From contig NZ_JBNYXQ010000005.1 of the NCBI RefSeq assembly GCF_051380735.1, forward strand, positions 248,001 through 312,000: a stretch of 64,000 nt of DNA, read 5' to 3'. Below, in pieces: positions 1 through 7,900 of this stretch. The translations under genes were made by a program, and so were the position numbers. The DNA comes from Janthinobacterium sp051380735 (lineage in GTDB: Bacteria > Pseudomonadota > Gammaproteobacteria > Burkholderiales > Burkholderiaceae_D). Under the pieces are notes generated by a model. It was not told where the DNA came from and made no database searches. It saw only the letters and a program-made list of their open reading frames with translations. How positions within the stretch are numbered: the stretch's first letter is position 1; each line of letters starts with the position of its first letter.

Positions 1-447
1 TGGTGGTAGCGGCATTGCAGGCGCAGCTGGACGCGCACTGATCAAGGCAATCGCCTTGTGCACGCGATGCGCGCGCAGCAGGAAAAATCCGAATGGCAGG
101 CCGTACAGTAAAAAGAGCAGGTAGACCATGGGATCGCCCCATGAGATGGCGCACAAGCTGCACATCACGAAGCTCGCCACCAGTTGAAACAGCAACTGCC
201 CCCGCGAGGGCGCCACCACCTCGCCAGAGCCGTGATCGACCCAGCCGCGCAAGGTGCTCCAGTCGCCCTCCTTTTCGAGGATGGCCGTGACTTCCATGCC
301 AGCTTCGATCGCCGGCCAGCCCGGCAGCCACAAGGAATAATGTCGGCTGGCGCCCGAGGCAAAGCCGAAATTCGTCGTTTTTCTTCCTCGACCGCTGAGG
401 CGCTCGACACTGAAGACGCGGTCAATGGTGACGGTTGCTGGATGCAA
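1..447 (-). CDS. Hypothetical membrane protein, C-terminus beyond window edge
   Basis: A minus-strand reading frame runs from the 3' end of the acetyltransferase gene off the left edge without a stop. It has no ATG; the TTG at 447 is my best start and a CTG at 471 is an alternative. The translation looks like a real protein: a soluble N-terminal part of about 85 residues including the stretch YSLWLPGWPAIEAG, then two hydrophobic segments (about residues 92-112 and 115-135) separated by a short polar loop, then a basic tail. I do not recognise the family. It follows the GNAT and DUF4126 genes on the same strand with short spacing, so it is probably the last visible gene of that operon. Confidence 0.5.
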   Translation of the reverse strand, partial: MHPATVTIDRVFSVERLSGRGRKTTNFGFASGASRHYSLWLPGWPAIEAGMEVTAILEKEGDWSTLRGWVDHGSGEVVAPSRGQLLFQLVASFVMCSLCAISWGDPMVYLLFLLYGLPFGFFLLRAHRVHKAIALISARPAAPAMPLPP

Positions 448-467
448 GTGAAGGTTCCGGCGGGCGG

Positions 468-1013
468 TCAGGATGGGTTGATCAGCGAGCTTAGCACATG
501 ATCGGCCCAGTGTCCGTTGATTTTCAGGTAGCGCCTGGCCAGCCCTTCCCTTTCAAAACCCAGTCGCTGCAGCAAGGCGGCGCTCCTGACGTTGGCGGGC
601 TGGTAATTTGCCATGATACGGTGCAGCCCGATGGACTGGAAGATGTGGGTAATCGCCGCTTGCAACGCTTCGGCCATATAGCCCCTGCCCTGATGCTCTG
701 CTGATAGCGAAAAGCCGAGATGGCAGGCCTGGAACGGGCCGCGCACGATATTCGTGAAGCTGCACAGGCCGATCAATTCCGTGCTGCCCTGCCTTGCCAG
801 CAACCAGTGTACCGCGCTGCCGCCGGCCAGGTGCTCGCGCATCTGGCGCAGTTGCAGTTCCACGTCATCGAGGGTGTAGAACGACGCGGCACGCAGCGGC
901 TCCCATGAGCTCAGATGCATCCGGTTCGATAGCCGGTAACGCAACAGAGCCGGCCCGTCATCGGCAGCGGGCTGCGCCAGCACCAGGCGCTGCGTGCGTA
1001 TCCGCTCTGTCAT
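468..1013 (-). CDS. GNAT family N-acetyltransferase (RimJ/RimL-like)
   Basis: Protein of 181 residues with the GNAT fold of the RimJ/RimL type, which transfers acetyl from acetyl-CoA to an amino group, in RimJ/RimL the N-terminal alpha-amine of ribosomal proteins. The acetyl-CoA binding motif QGRGYM is at residues 108-113, preceded by the strand LGFSLS, and the C-terminal motif NVRSAALLQRLGFEREG is typical. It lies 4 nt downstream of the DUF4126 gene and is likely co-transcribed with it. The substrate cannot be told from sequence; this subfamily also contains antibiotic and small-molecule acetyltransferases. Confidence 0.85.
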   Translation of the reverse strand: MTERIRTQRLVLAQPAADDGPALLRYRLSNRMHLSSWEPLRAASFYTLDDVELQLRQMREHLAGGSAVHWLLARQGSTELIGLCSFTNIVRGPFQACHLGFSLSAEHQGRGYMAEALQAAITHIFQSIGLHRIMANYQPANVRSAALLQRLGFEREGLARRYLKINGHWADHVLSSLINPS

Positions 1014-1017
1014 GCGA

Positions 1018-1485
1018 TTACTTCGGTCTGGTCGACAGCGCCACGATCGCCACGCCGGCCGCCACGATCAGCGCATCCTCGATCAGGCCGCTACGGGTCT
1101 GGCCGATGCGCGCCATCGCCTCCTTGCGGCCCGCCAGGGTCAGGTAGGCCAGCGGCACGGCGGTAGCGACCGCGACGGCAGCACCGGTCTTTTCACGCCC
1201 TTCAGGCGCCAGCGCCGCGCCGGCAATGCCGGCACTCAACACGCGTGCCAGCAAGCCCAGGAACACCGTGCGGTCCGGCGCCGTCTTCATTTTGTCGCCG
1301 TACAATTCTGCCGCGCCCATCACCAGCGCACCGGCCTTGAACACGGGACGGTCGAGCAGCACCAGTTGGCCCGTCGTGTGGCGCCCGGCCAGGCGCGCGG
1401 CGGCGATAGTGGCCATCGGTGTCATGGAACGCGCGCTGGCAACAGCGCCGATCAGGATCGAGGAAAGCAGGCTGCGGATATTCAT
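1018..1485 (-). CDS. DUF4126-like small membrane protein
   Basis: Protein of 155 residues rich in Ala, Gly and Leu with several hydrophobic segments. It contains the features I associate with DUF4126 proteins: an N-terminal segment RSMTPMATIAAARL, a central KAGALVMGAAELYGDKM region, and a C-terminal hydrophobic helix. The family has no established function. The gene is the first of a three-gene minus-strand run (this gene, the GNAT, the edge protein). The family name is recalled from motif resemblance and not from a search. Confidence 0.65.
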   Translation of the reverse strand: MNIRSLLSSILIGAVASARSMTPMATIAAARLAGRHTTGQLVLLDRPVFKAGALVMGAAELYGDKMKTAPDRTVFLGLLARVLSAGIAGAALAPEGREKTGAAVAVATAVPLAYLTLAGRKEAMARIGQTRSGLIEDALIVAAGVAIVALSTRPK

Positions 1486-1601
1486 CTTGTGTACTCCTGT
1501 GCGTGGGATGTTGTCGCATCAAGGCTGCCGGTAACGGCCTCGTCATGCAAGATGGTTATTGTAGCCAGCTCTGCGTGTCGTGTCGCCACGCAGGGCTGGC
1601 G

Positions 1602-1907
1602 TTACAGGCAGGCCGGCGCCCATATGCAGCCAGGCATGAACGATGAGACAAAGTACGCGAGACAAGACCACACGACGACAGCGATCACCCGCAGCACCTT
1701 CTTCATCCATGAAGGCGGGAAATAGCTGGCCGCCAGCACGGCCAGCACCAGCGCCAGGAGCACAAGAAAGGTGTCCACTTGCCGCGACAAAGGCAGGTGC
1801 AACTGGTACTCCCAGTACATGAGCGCAATATGAACGGCCGGAACAAGAATGACTGCAAAGGCCAGTGCGGCCAGGTCGGCATGTCGATGGGTGTTACTGC
1901 CTTGCAT
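1602..1907 (-). CDS. Small hypothetical inner-membrane protein
   Basis: A 101-residue protein with three predicted membrane helices (about residues 11-32, 45-62 and 71-92) and a basic, proline-containing loop SWMKKVLR between the second and third. There is no signal peptide and no recognised domain. It stands alone on the minus strand between the DUF4126 operon and the SDR gene. The hydrophobic pattern and start codon position support a real gene, but the function is unknown. Confidence 0.55.
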   Translation of the reverse strand: MQGSNTHRHADLAALAFAVILVPAVHIALMYWEYQLHLPLSRQVDTFLVLLALVLAVLAASYFPPSWMKKVLRVIAVVVWSCLAYFVSSFMPGCIWAPACL

Positions 1908-1948
1908 GGCACCTCACGGTCGCCAGGGTTAGCGCCGCAGTGTAGCCT

Positions 1949-1985
1949 GCCATTGCCATTGCCATGATGGCAATGATGGCAATGA
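1949..1985. repeat. Short ATTGCC/ATGATGGCA repeat tract
   Basis: About 37 bases built from imperfect copies of ATTGCC followed by ATGATGGCA, with inverted symmetry between ATTGCCAT and ATGGCAAT. It lies between the small membrane protein gene and the SDR gene stop, so it could form a weak hairpin in transcripts from either. No T-run follows it, so it is not a clear terminator. Confidence 0.4.
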
Positions 1986-2001
1986 TCACCATGCTCTGAC
2001 A

Positions 2002-2745
2002 TCAAATGCGCTGCCCGCCATCGATTGGAATCTCGGCGCCGGTAATATACGAGGCGCGCTCGCTGCACAGGAATTCCACCAGGTCGGCCACTTCGGCCGT
2101 GGTGCCCAGCCGGCGCAGCGGGATTTGCGTGTCGACGATATGCGAGGTACCGGGCGACAAGATCGCCGTATCGATTTCACCGGGTGCGATGGCGTTCACG
2201 CGCACGTTCATCGGCGCCATGTCGTTGGCCATTTCGCGCGTCAATGACGCCAGCGCCGCCTTGGAACTGGCGTAGGCCGAGCCGGCGAACGGGTGCACGC
2301 GATAGCCGGCGATCGAACACAGGTTGACCACCGCGCCGCGCGCATTCGACAGTTCCTGGGCAAAGCCGCGCGTCAGCGCCAGCGGCGCAAAAAAATTGGT
2401 GTTGTACATCGCCTGCCAGGTCTGCATGTCGGTCGTCAGGGAATTGACGCGCGAGCCGCCCGGCCCTTTCGGCGACACACCGGCGTTGTTGACCAGCGCG
2501 TGCAGCTTGCCGTCTGGCAGCATCGGGCGCAGCATGTCGACCATTTGGCCGATCTGGCTCAAATCCGACAAATCCATGCAAAAGTGCGTATTGTGTTCAG
2601 CGCTGCGCGGGCAGCCGAGTGGAATCGGGCTGCGCGAAACCGTGATCACGCGCCAGCCAAGGCTGCGGAAACGCTCGGCGACGGCGTGGCCGATGCCGCG
2701 GCTGGCGCCGGTGACGATGGCGGTTTTCTGTTCGATATCAGTCAT
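2002..2745 (-). CDS. SDR family oxidoreductase
   Basis: Classical short-chain dehydrogenase/reductase of 247 residues. The dinucleotide-binding motif TGASRGIG is at residues 12-19, NNAG at 86-89, the catalytic Ser near 144 and the YxxxK pair at Y158/K162. The C-terminus ends GGQRI, typical of the FabG-like classical group. I chose the ATG at 2745 because a longer frame begins inside the regulator gene and this ATG follows AAGGAAC. Its start overlaps the 3' end of the GntR regulator gene by 8 bases, so the two are translationally coupled. The substrate is unknown; context suggests a catabolic step controlled by the GntR protein. Confidence 0.9.
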   Translation of the reverse strand: MTDIEQKTAIVTGASRGIGHAVAERFRSLGWRVITVSRSPIPLGCPRSAEHNTHFCMDLSDLSQIGQMVDMLRPMLPDGKLHALVNNAGVSPKGPGGSRVNSLTTDMQTWQAMYNTNFFAPLALTRGFAQELSNARGAVVNLCSIAGYRVHPFAGSAYASSKAALASLTREMANDMAPMNVRVNAIAPGEIDTAILSPGTSHIVDTQIPLRRLGTTAEVADLVEFLCSERASYITGAEIPIDGGQRI

Positions 2746-3451
2746 CTTGTTCCTTTTCAGCTTCAGCTTCAGGTTCTGCGGCGGCCTGCTCCCTCTGCCG
2801 CACATACGCCAGCAATTGCGCGCCGCCGTCCAGGATGTCGCGCACCATCGCCTGCCGGGCCGCTTCGCCATCGCGTGCCTGCAGGGCGTCGAGGATGGCG
2901 CGGTGGTGGCCGACCCGCATGGTGGGCGTGAAGGCCGCATAGCCGGCGGCGATCAGCGGCGCGATCTGCATCCAAAGATGGTCGACAAAACGCTTCAATG
3001 TCGGCATGCAGGATGCCTGCGCCAGCCCCAGGTGGAAGGCCTGGTTGCACTGCAGGGCGCCAGCCAGGTCCTGGCGCGCGATGGCGTCTTCGTTGGCCTG
3101 CAACAGCTGCTCGAGTTGCGCCAGGGTCGCCGCGTCGGCATGCTGCGCCGCCATCGCCGCACCCAGTCCTTCGAGTTCCACCCGCAGGGCACGGATTTCC
3201 AGGTAGCGTGCTTCGCTCAACATGGGCACGCGAAAGTCGCGCGGCGAGCGCAGCACCAGCGCTTCTTCCTGCACCAGCTGCAGCATGGCATCACGCACCG
3301 GCGTGACGCTGGTGCCCAATTGCAGCGCCAGTTCGCGGATGCGCAGGCGGTCGTTGGGCCGGAAGCGCCCCGCCGCCAGCGCTTCGCGCAAGCGCGCATG
3401 CACCGATTTTCCCAGGTTGGCGTGCGACAATTGATCGAGCTGATAGGCCAT
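2738..3451 (-). CDS. GntR family transcriptional regulator (FCD/FadR type)
   Basis: DNA-binding regulator with an N-terminal winged helix (about residues 10-70, containing GRFRPNDRLRIRELALQLG) and an all-helical C-terminal FCD ligand-binding domain with the usual metal-site histidines in the second half. The longest frame starts at 3481, but the start at 3451 has AAGGA just upstream and leaves the palindrome at 3469-3482 in untranslated DNA, which fits an operator. It is coupled to the SDR gene downstream and divergent from the aroP-like permease. I infer control of the SDR gene, itself and possibly the permease; the ligand is unknown. Confidence 0.85.
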   Translation of the reverse strand: MAYQLDQLSHANLGKSVHARLREALAAGRFRPNDRLRIRELALQLGTSVTPVRDAMLQLVQEEALVLRSPRDFRVPMLSEARYLEIRALRVELEGLGAAMAAQHADAATLAQLEQLLQANEDAIARQDLAGALQCNQAFHLGLAQASCMPTLKRFVDHLWMQIAPLIAAGYAAFTPTMRVGHHRAILDALQARDGEAARQAMVRDILDGGAQLLAYVRQREQAAAEPEAEAEKEQDD

Positions 3452-3468
3452 GCAGTCCTTCATTAATT

Positions 3469-3482
3469 TATGATGCATCATA
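3469..3482. promoter_or_regulatory. Perfect 14-bp palindrome, candidate GntR operator
   Basis: TATGATGCATCATA is a perfect inverted repeat between the GntR regulator and the divergent permease. GntR-family proteins bind short inverted repeats close to their own promoters. The site overlaps the first codons of the longest possible regulator frame, which is one reason to place that start further in at 3451. Confidence 0.55.
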
Positions 3483-3568
3483 CATCAATCTGTTTTCCCC
3501 TGCTGCTCCTGCCTTTCATGGATTAAAATCACTGGCCTAGACCACCCATGAAAACAGGATAAAACAAG

Positions 3569-4933
3569 ATGACGGCAGTGAACGGCACTGAAACGACGGA
3601 ACTCAAGCGCGGGCTGAAAAGCCGCCATATCCAGTTGATCGCCTTGGGCGGCGCGATCGGCACCGGCCTGTTCCTGGGCATCGCGCAAACCATCAAGATG
3701 GCTGGGCCCTCGGTGCTGCTCGGCTACGGCATTGCCGGCGTAATCGCCTTCCTGATCATGCGCCAGCTGGGCGAGATGGTGGTCGATGAACCGGTGGCTG
3801 GCTCCTTCAGCTATTTTGCCGACAAATACTGCGGCCACCTGCCCGGCTTTTTGTCGGGCTGGAATTACTGGGTGTTGTATGTGCTGGTCAGCATGGCCGA
3901 ACTGACGGCCGTCGGCATCTATGTGCAGTACTGGTGGCCAGGCGTGCCGACCTGGGTCTCGGCGCTGGTTTTCTTCTGCGTGATTAACGCCATCAGCCTG
4001 CTGAACGTGAAGGCCTTCGGCGAGATGGAATTCTGGTTTGCACTGATCAAGGTGGTGGCGATTATCGGCATGATCGTCTTCGGCGCTTACCTGCTGGCGT
4101 CCGGCGACGCCGGCCCGCAGGCCTCGGTGGCCAATCTGTGGCAGCACGGCGGCTTTTTCCCGAACGGCTGGCAGGGCCTGGTGATGGCGATGGCCGTGAT
4201 CATGTTCTCGTTCGGCGGCCTGGAGCTGGTCGGCATCACGGCAGCCGAAGCGGACGATCCCGGCACCACCATCCCGCGCGCCACCAACCAGGCCATCTAC
4301 CGCATCCTGATCTTTTATATCGGCGCGCTCGGCATTTTGCTGTCGCTGTATCCGTGGCAGAATGTGGTCACCGGCGGCAGCCCTTTCGTGCTGATTTTCC
4401 ACGCACTCGACAGCAACCTGGTGGCCACCGCCCTGAACGTGGTGGTGCTCACCGCCGCGCTTTCTGTGTACAACAGCGGCGTCTACTGCAACACGCGCAT
4501 GCTGTTCGGCCTGGCGAAACAGGGCAATGCGCCGGGCGCGCTGCTGCACCTGAACCGCCGCGGCGTGCCACTGGTCGCCCTGGGCGTATCGGCGCTGGCG
4601 ACCGGCATCTGCGTGGTGGTCAATTATTTCATGCCTGGCGAAGCGTTCGAAATGCTGATGGGACTGGTCGTGTCGGCCCTGATCATCAACTGGGCCATGA
4701 TCAGCTGGATCCACCTGCGCTTTCGCGCGCAGAAAAAACTGGAAGGCAAGAGCACCGTGTTCCAGAGCCTGGGCTACCCGTATACCAACTACCTGTGCCT
4801 GGCGTTTTTGGCCGGCATCCTGGTGATCATGTTCCTGACCCCGGGGCTGCGTATTTCGGTGTACCTGATTCCCGTCTGGCTGGGTGCGCTGGGCATCGGT
4901 TACGCCATCAGGCAAAGCCGCGCCAAGGCCTGA
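3569..4933 (+). CDS. aroP: Aromatic amino acid / APC family permease, AroP-like
   Basis: Amino acid-polyamine-cation family transporter of 454 residues with 12 predicted membrane helices. From memory it aligns along its whole length with Escherichia coli AroP: the first helix motif GGAIGTGLFLG, then LIMRQLGEMVV, SGWNYWVLYVLVSMAELTAVG, ITAAEADDP and NWAMISWIHL. AroP brings in phenylalanine, tyrosine and tryptophan by proton symport. The homogentisate gene at 21.5 kb fits aromatic amino acid use, although the two are not linked. The stop lies only 3 bases from the stop of the converging next gene, so there is no room for a separate terminator. Confidence 0.85.
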   Translation: MTAVNGTETTELKRGLKSRHIQLIALGGAIGTGLFLGIAQTIKMAGPSVLLGYGIAGVIAFLIMRQLGEMVVDEPVAGSFSYFADKYCGHLPGFLSGWNYWVLYVLVSMAELTAVGIYVQYWWPGVPTWVSALVFFCVINAISLLNVKAFGEMEFWFALIKVVAIIGMIVFGAYLLASGDAGPQASVANLWQHGGFFPNGWQGLVMAMAVIMFSFGGLELVGITAAEADDPGTTIPRATNQAIYRILIFYIGALGILLSLYPWQNVVTGGSPFVLIFHALDSNLVATALNVVVLTAALSVYNSGVYCNTRMLFGLAKQGNAPGALLHLNRRGVPLVALGVSALATGICVVVNYFMPGEAFEMLMGLVVSALIINWAMISWIHLRFRAQKKLEGKSTVFQSLGYPYTNYLCLAFLAGILVIMFLTPGLRISVYLIPVWLGALGIGYAIRQSRAKA

Positions 4934-4936
4934 ACC

Positions 4937-6514
4937 TTACTTCCCCGCTGTCGCCGTCAGGAACACATCATCGTTCAGCGCCGACAGCATCTGCGTGCGC
5001 TGCTGGGCCTTTTGTTCCTGGTTCAGCTGCGCCTGGCCAGCCTGGTATGGACCCAGGGCGGCCACCAGGTCACGCATCAGCGCGTGCTGGCTCGGCGTGG
5101 TCAGGTCTGATTTGAGCTTGCCCATCTCATAGCGCTGCACGCGCGTCGACTGGCTTGAAGACTGCTCCAGGCTGGCCTTGGACAGCTTGCCGCCCTGGTA
5201 GGCGATGCTGGCCAGGCTGCTGGCCGTGTCCTCGATCTGGTGATACGTGTAGTTCTGCGACTCGGCGGCGCTGGTCAGGCGCAGCGAGGTGCCGGCCACC
5301 AGCGGCATGTGGAAGCTGGCGCTCAGGCTGGCGGTTTGCTGTTGCGAAATCGAACGGTCGTCATAGCTGCGTCCAGCCAGACTGGTGCGCTGCCCCACTT
5401 CATAATTGAACGCATCCTGCTCGGACAAGCGCATCGGGTTTTCCATCTTCGGCGTTTGCGATACCGATGCCGAAAAATCGGCCAGTCCCGTCAACATGGC
5501 GCGGTCTTGCGCCGCCAGCGCCCATTTGCCGGGAGTGGCTCCGCTGGTGGACAGCTTGGCCGCCTCGCCGACGGGGCTGTGCAAGGCGCTGAAGGTGTCC
5601 TTGAACAAGCCCATCAAGGCGCCGTCGGCATGGCCGCGCGTGGCCGCCTGGTCAAACTGGCTCATGTAGCTTTTCAGGGCGCGCGCCTGCTGTTCCGGTC
5701 CGCCCAGGCTGGCCGCCTGGCTGGCGTCGACCTTCACGTCCAGGCTGCCAGCCGCGCCGCTGAACGCGACCTTGCGCTGCGTGGCGTCAGCCTGGAACGA
5801 CAAGGTCTGCACGCTGGGCGGCTGGGTATCGAGGCCCACCTGAGCGCGCAGATCGATCGAGGCCAGCTGCTTCGCATCGAACTGCATCAGGCCTGCCAGC
5901 CTGAGCTGCGGCGGGTCCTGCGCCATGCCGTCGATCGCTTCCTGGAAGGCTTTCGACAACTGGCCCAGCGCCCGCGTTTCGTCTTCCGTCAGTTCTCCAC
6001 TGGCCGTCATCTGCACGGCCAGTGCATCGCCATCGCTGTCGAGCGACAGTTTCACTTCGACACCGCTTCTGGTGGTGATGCCCAGGCTGAACTTGTCGTC
6101 GCCCATGCCGTGCAAGGCACCCGAGACGCCGGTGGCAATGCCGGCGTAGGTTGCGGCCTGCGTGCCGTTTGGTGCACGCTGCGCCGTTTGCGACAACTGC
6201 GTCACGCCGCCCTTCAACTGGTCGAGCAAGGCGGCACCGAGGCCGCTGAAGCGTCCCGCGCCGGAACCGGCCGAAAAGTTTTTCGCCATCAGTTCGCTGA
6301 CCTGGTCGCGCGAGGCACGCTCCCACTGTAGCGGCGCGGCAGCTGTCTGCGTGGCCCCCTGCGCAGCGGCGGCGCCGAGCGCAACAATGCTGGAAGACGT
6401 AGTGACTGGCAAGGAAGTAGTTTCCTCGCGGCTGGCAATGGCGGTGGCAGTGGCAGTGGCAGTGCCGCGCAGGGTGCCGGCATTCCAGCTTGCAATGGGA
6501 GAAATCGACGTCAT
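4937..6514 (-). CDS. Hypothetical protein, 525 residues, Ala/Ser/Gln/Thr-rich
   Basis: A long protein I do not recognise. The first 60 residues are low complexity (TATATATAIAS comes from a GTGGCA-type microsatellite, and there are runs of Ala). The middle (about residues 130-330) alternates hydrophobic and polar residues like a beta-rich domain. The last 150 residues look helical and rich in Gln and Ser. There is no signal peptide, membrane helix or cysteine-rich motif. Codon use is like its neighbours. It starts beside an AT-rich, 480-base region shared with the collar-protein genes. It could be a cytoplasmic or type I/III-like secreted protein; that is a guess. Confidence 0.75.
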   Translation of the reverse strand: MTSISPIASWNAGTLRGTATATATAIASREETTSLPVTTSSSIVALGAAAAQGATQTAAAPLQWERASRDQVSELMAKNFSAGSGAGRFSGLGAALLDQLKGGVTQLSQTAQRAPNGTQAATYAGIATGVSGALHGMGDDKFSLGITTRSGVEVKLSLDSDGDALAVQMTASGELTEDETRALGQLSKAFQEAIDGMAQDPPQLRLAGLMQFDAKQLASIDLRAQVGLDTQPPSVQTLSFQADATQRKVAFSGAAGSLDVKVDASQAASLGGPEQQARALKSYMSQFDQAATRGHADGALMGLFKDTFSALHSPVGEAAKLSTSGATPGKWALAAQDRAMLTGLADFSASVSQTPKMENPMRLSEQDAFNYEVGQRTSLAGRSYDDRSISQQQTASLSASFHMPLVAGTSLRLTSAAESQNYTYHQIEDTASSLASIAYQGGKLSKASLEQSSSQSTRVQRYEMGKLKSDLTTPSQHALMRDLVAALGPYQAGQAQLNQEQKAQQRTQMLSALNDDVFLTATAGK

Positions 6515-6683
6515 GGCCGTTCTGCCTTGCTACTTTGATGAGAGTTTAAAAAATTAATAATTTTCATTTTTTGATAATTTTTTCGCCCGGCTGACACACG
6601 CGTGCCAAGCAGATTTGGCTATAACGGCAGGACAAACCAAAACATGAGACTGGCGGGCGGCATTCTATTATTGTCCCCGCCTT

Positions 6684-6701
6684 TGTACAAGCAATTGTAC
6701 A
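6684..6701. repeat. Inverted repeat TGTACAA-N4-TTGTACA
   Basis: Two perfect 7-base arms, TGTACAA and TTGTACA, separated by GCAA, in the AT-rich leader of the collar gene cluster. It may be a regulator binding site or a small hairpin. No protein can be assigned from the sequence. Confidence 0.45.
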
Positions 6702-6847
6702 CAATTTAGTTATCTATTTGTAAATAATAATTTGGCAGCGATAATTAATAGATATTTTTAAAATTTTGAATTAATATATTCAGAACATGCCGCGCCGGTT
6801 AAATCGGCGGCAAGACACTGCCGTATTCCACAGTCGAAAGGAAAAAC

Positions 6848-6910
6848 ATGCAAGCCTATATCGCCAGCATATTTCATGTTGATTTTTCTTTTCGATTCGC
6901 GGCGAGCTGA
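6848..6910 (+). CDS. Possible 20-residue leader peptide upstream of collar genes
   Basis: An ATG preceded by AAAGGAAAAAC, a strong ribosome binding site at ideal distance, opens a 20-codon frame with the product MQAYIASIFHVDFSFRFAAS and a TGA stop. It ends 87 bases before the first collar gene. The good Shine-Dalgarno site is the only support, so it may be a small peptide, a leader or chance. Confidence 0.25.
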   Translation: MQAYIASIFHVDFSFRFAAS

Positions 6911-6997
6911 TCCATGCATGCAGAAGCTTCAGCAACCTCCCGGAGGCGTGATCGCGCCGCCCGTCTTTTCATTCCCCTCATTTGAAAGCGAAACCGC

Positions 6998-7711
6998 ATG
7001 GATCCGATTTTAGGTAGTGTCATGCTGTGCCCATACATCTTTGCACCGCAAGGCTGGATGTTTTGCAGCGGCCAGACTCTCAATATCCAGACCAATGCCG
7101 CGCTGTACGCACTGATCGGCATCCAGTTTGGCGGCAATGGCCAGACCACCTTCAACCTGCCCGACCTGCGTGGCCGCATTCCGGTGGCGGTCAACAACAC
7201 CGTCGCCCCCGACCGCATCGTCACCGCCCCCGTCAATGCCCAGGGCGTGCCGACCAGGCCAGGCGTGGTGGGCGATACCCTGGGCGCCAATGTGCGCCTG
7301 GTCAGCAGCGGCCCGGCAGGCTTCACGCTGACGCAAGCCAACCTGCCGGCGCACACCCATGTGGCCACCGTATCGAGCGGCTCGTCGACGGTCGACGTCA
7401 CCTTGAGCGCCGCGCTCGACGAGGCCACCGATCCCGGGCCGTCGGTCGGCGGCTACCTGGCCACGGCGGCATCGGTGGGCGGCTCCGTCACCAATATGTA
7501 CCTGCCCGCGCTGGGCACCAGCGGCAGCGTCACCCTGGCCAAGGCCAGCGGACAGGTCAGCTTCAGCCCGACTGTCAGCAATGCCATCACCGGCAACGGC
7601 CAGCCGGTCAACGCGCTGATCACGCTGACGGCGCAGAGCGCACCGACACCGCCTTTCCTGGCCATGCAATACATCATCGCCGTGGAGGGGGTTTTCCCGC
7701 AGCGTAACTAA
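6998..7711 (+). CDS. Phage tail collar domain protein, copy 1 (microcystin-dependent protein type)
   Basis: A 237-residue protein with an N-terminal tail collar domain (about residues 5-65): PQGWMFCSGQ, then ALYALIG, FGGNGQTTF and NLPDLRGRIPV. The rest is Gly/Ala/Thr/Val-rich and likely beta-stranded, with the conserved NLPAHTHVATV segment, and ends in VEGVFPQRN. In phages this domain sits in short tail fibres; in bacterial chromosomes such free-standing proteins are annotated as microcystin-dependent protein and have no settled function. No phage structural or lysis genes are near. It is very similar to copy 3 at 8692, especially over residues 115-200. Confidence 0.85.
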   Translation: MDPILGSVMLCPYIFAPQGWMFCSGQTLNIQTNAALYALIGIQFGGNGQTTFNLPDLRGRIPVAVNNTVAPDRIVTAPVNAQGVPTRPGVVGDTLGANVRLVSSGPAGFTLTQANLPAHTHVATVSSGSSTVDVTLSAALDEATDPGPSVGGYLATAASVGGSVTNMYLPALGTSGSVTLAKASGQVSFSPTVSNAITGNGQPVNALITLTAQSAPTPPFLAMQYIIAVEGVFPQRN

Positions 7712-7900
7712 TATATGATTTTTATTGTTTACATATTTTCATATCGGCGATGTAAAGTGCATTGCATTTTTAAAATAACGCCGTAGTGCGAATTCCGGCA
7801 TCATGTTTTTAAAATTGCATTAACATGTCCAGGCTGGATGCGTTTTAACGAAGCCGGCCTGGCCACATAATATCGAAGCTCTCATTAGAAAGGCAGCAAC

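Larger units (their letters stand above)
6515..6997. promoter_or_regulatory. AT-rich divergent intergenic region before the collar genes
   Basis: This 483-base gap is strikingly AT-rich at 6540-6570 and 6690-6790 in otherwise GC-rich DNA. It separates the divergent 525-residue protein from the first collar gene, so promoters for both must lie here. It holds an inverted repeat at 6684-6701 and a small frame with a good ribosome binding site at 6848-6910. Such AT-rich upstream DNA is typical of genes silenced by H-NS/MvaT-like proteins, which is an inference. Confidence 0.5.
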
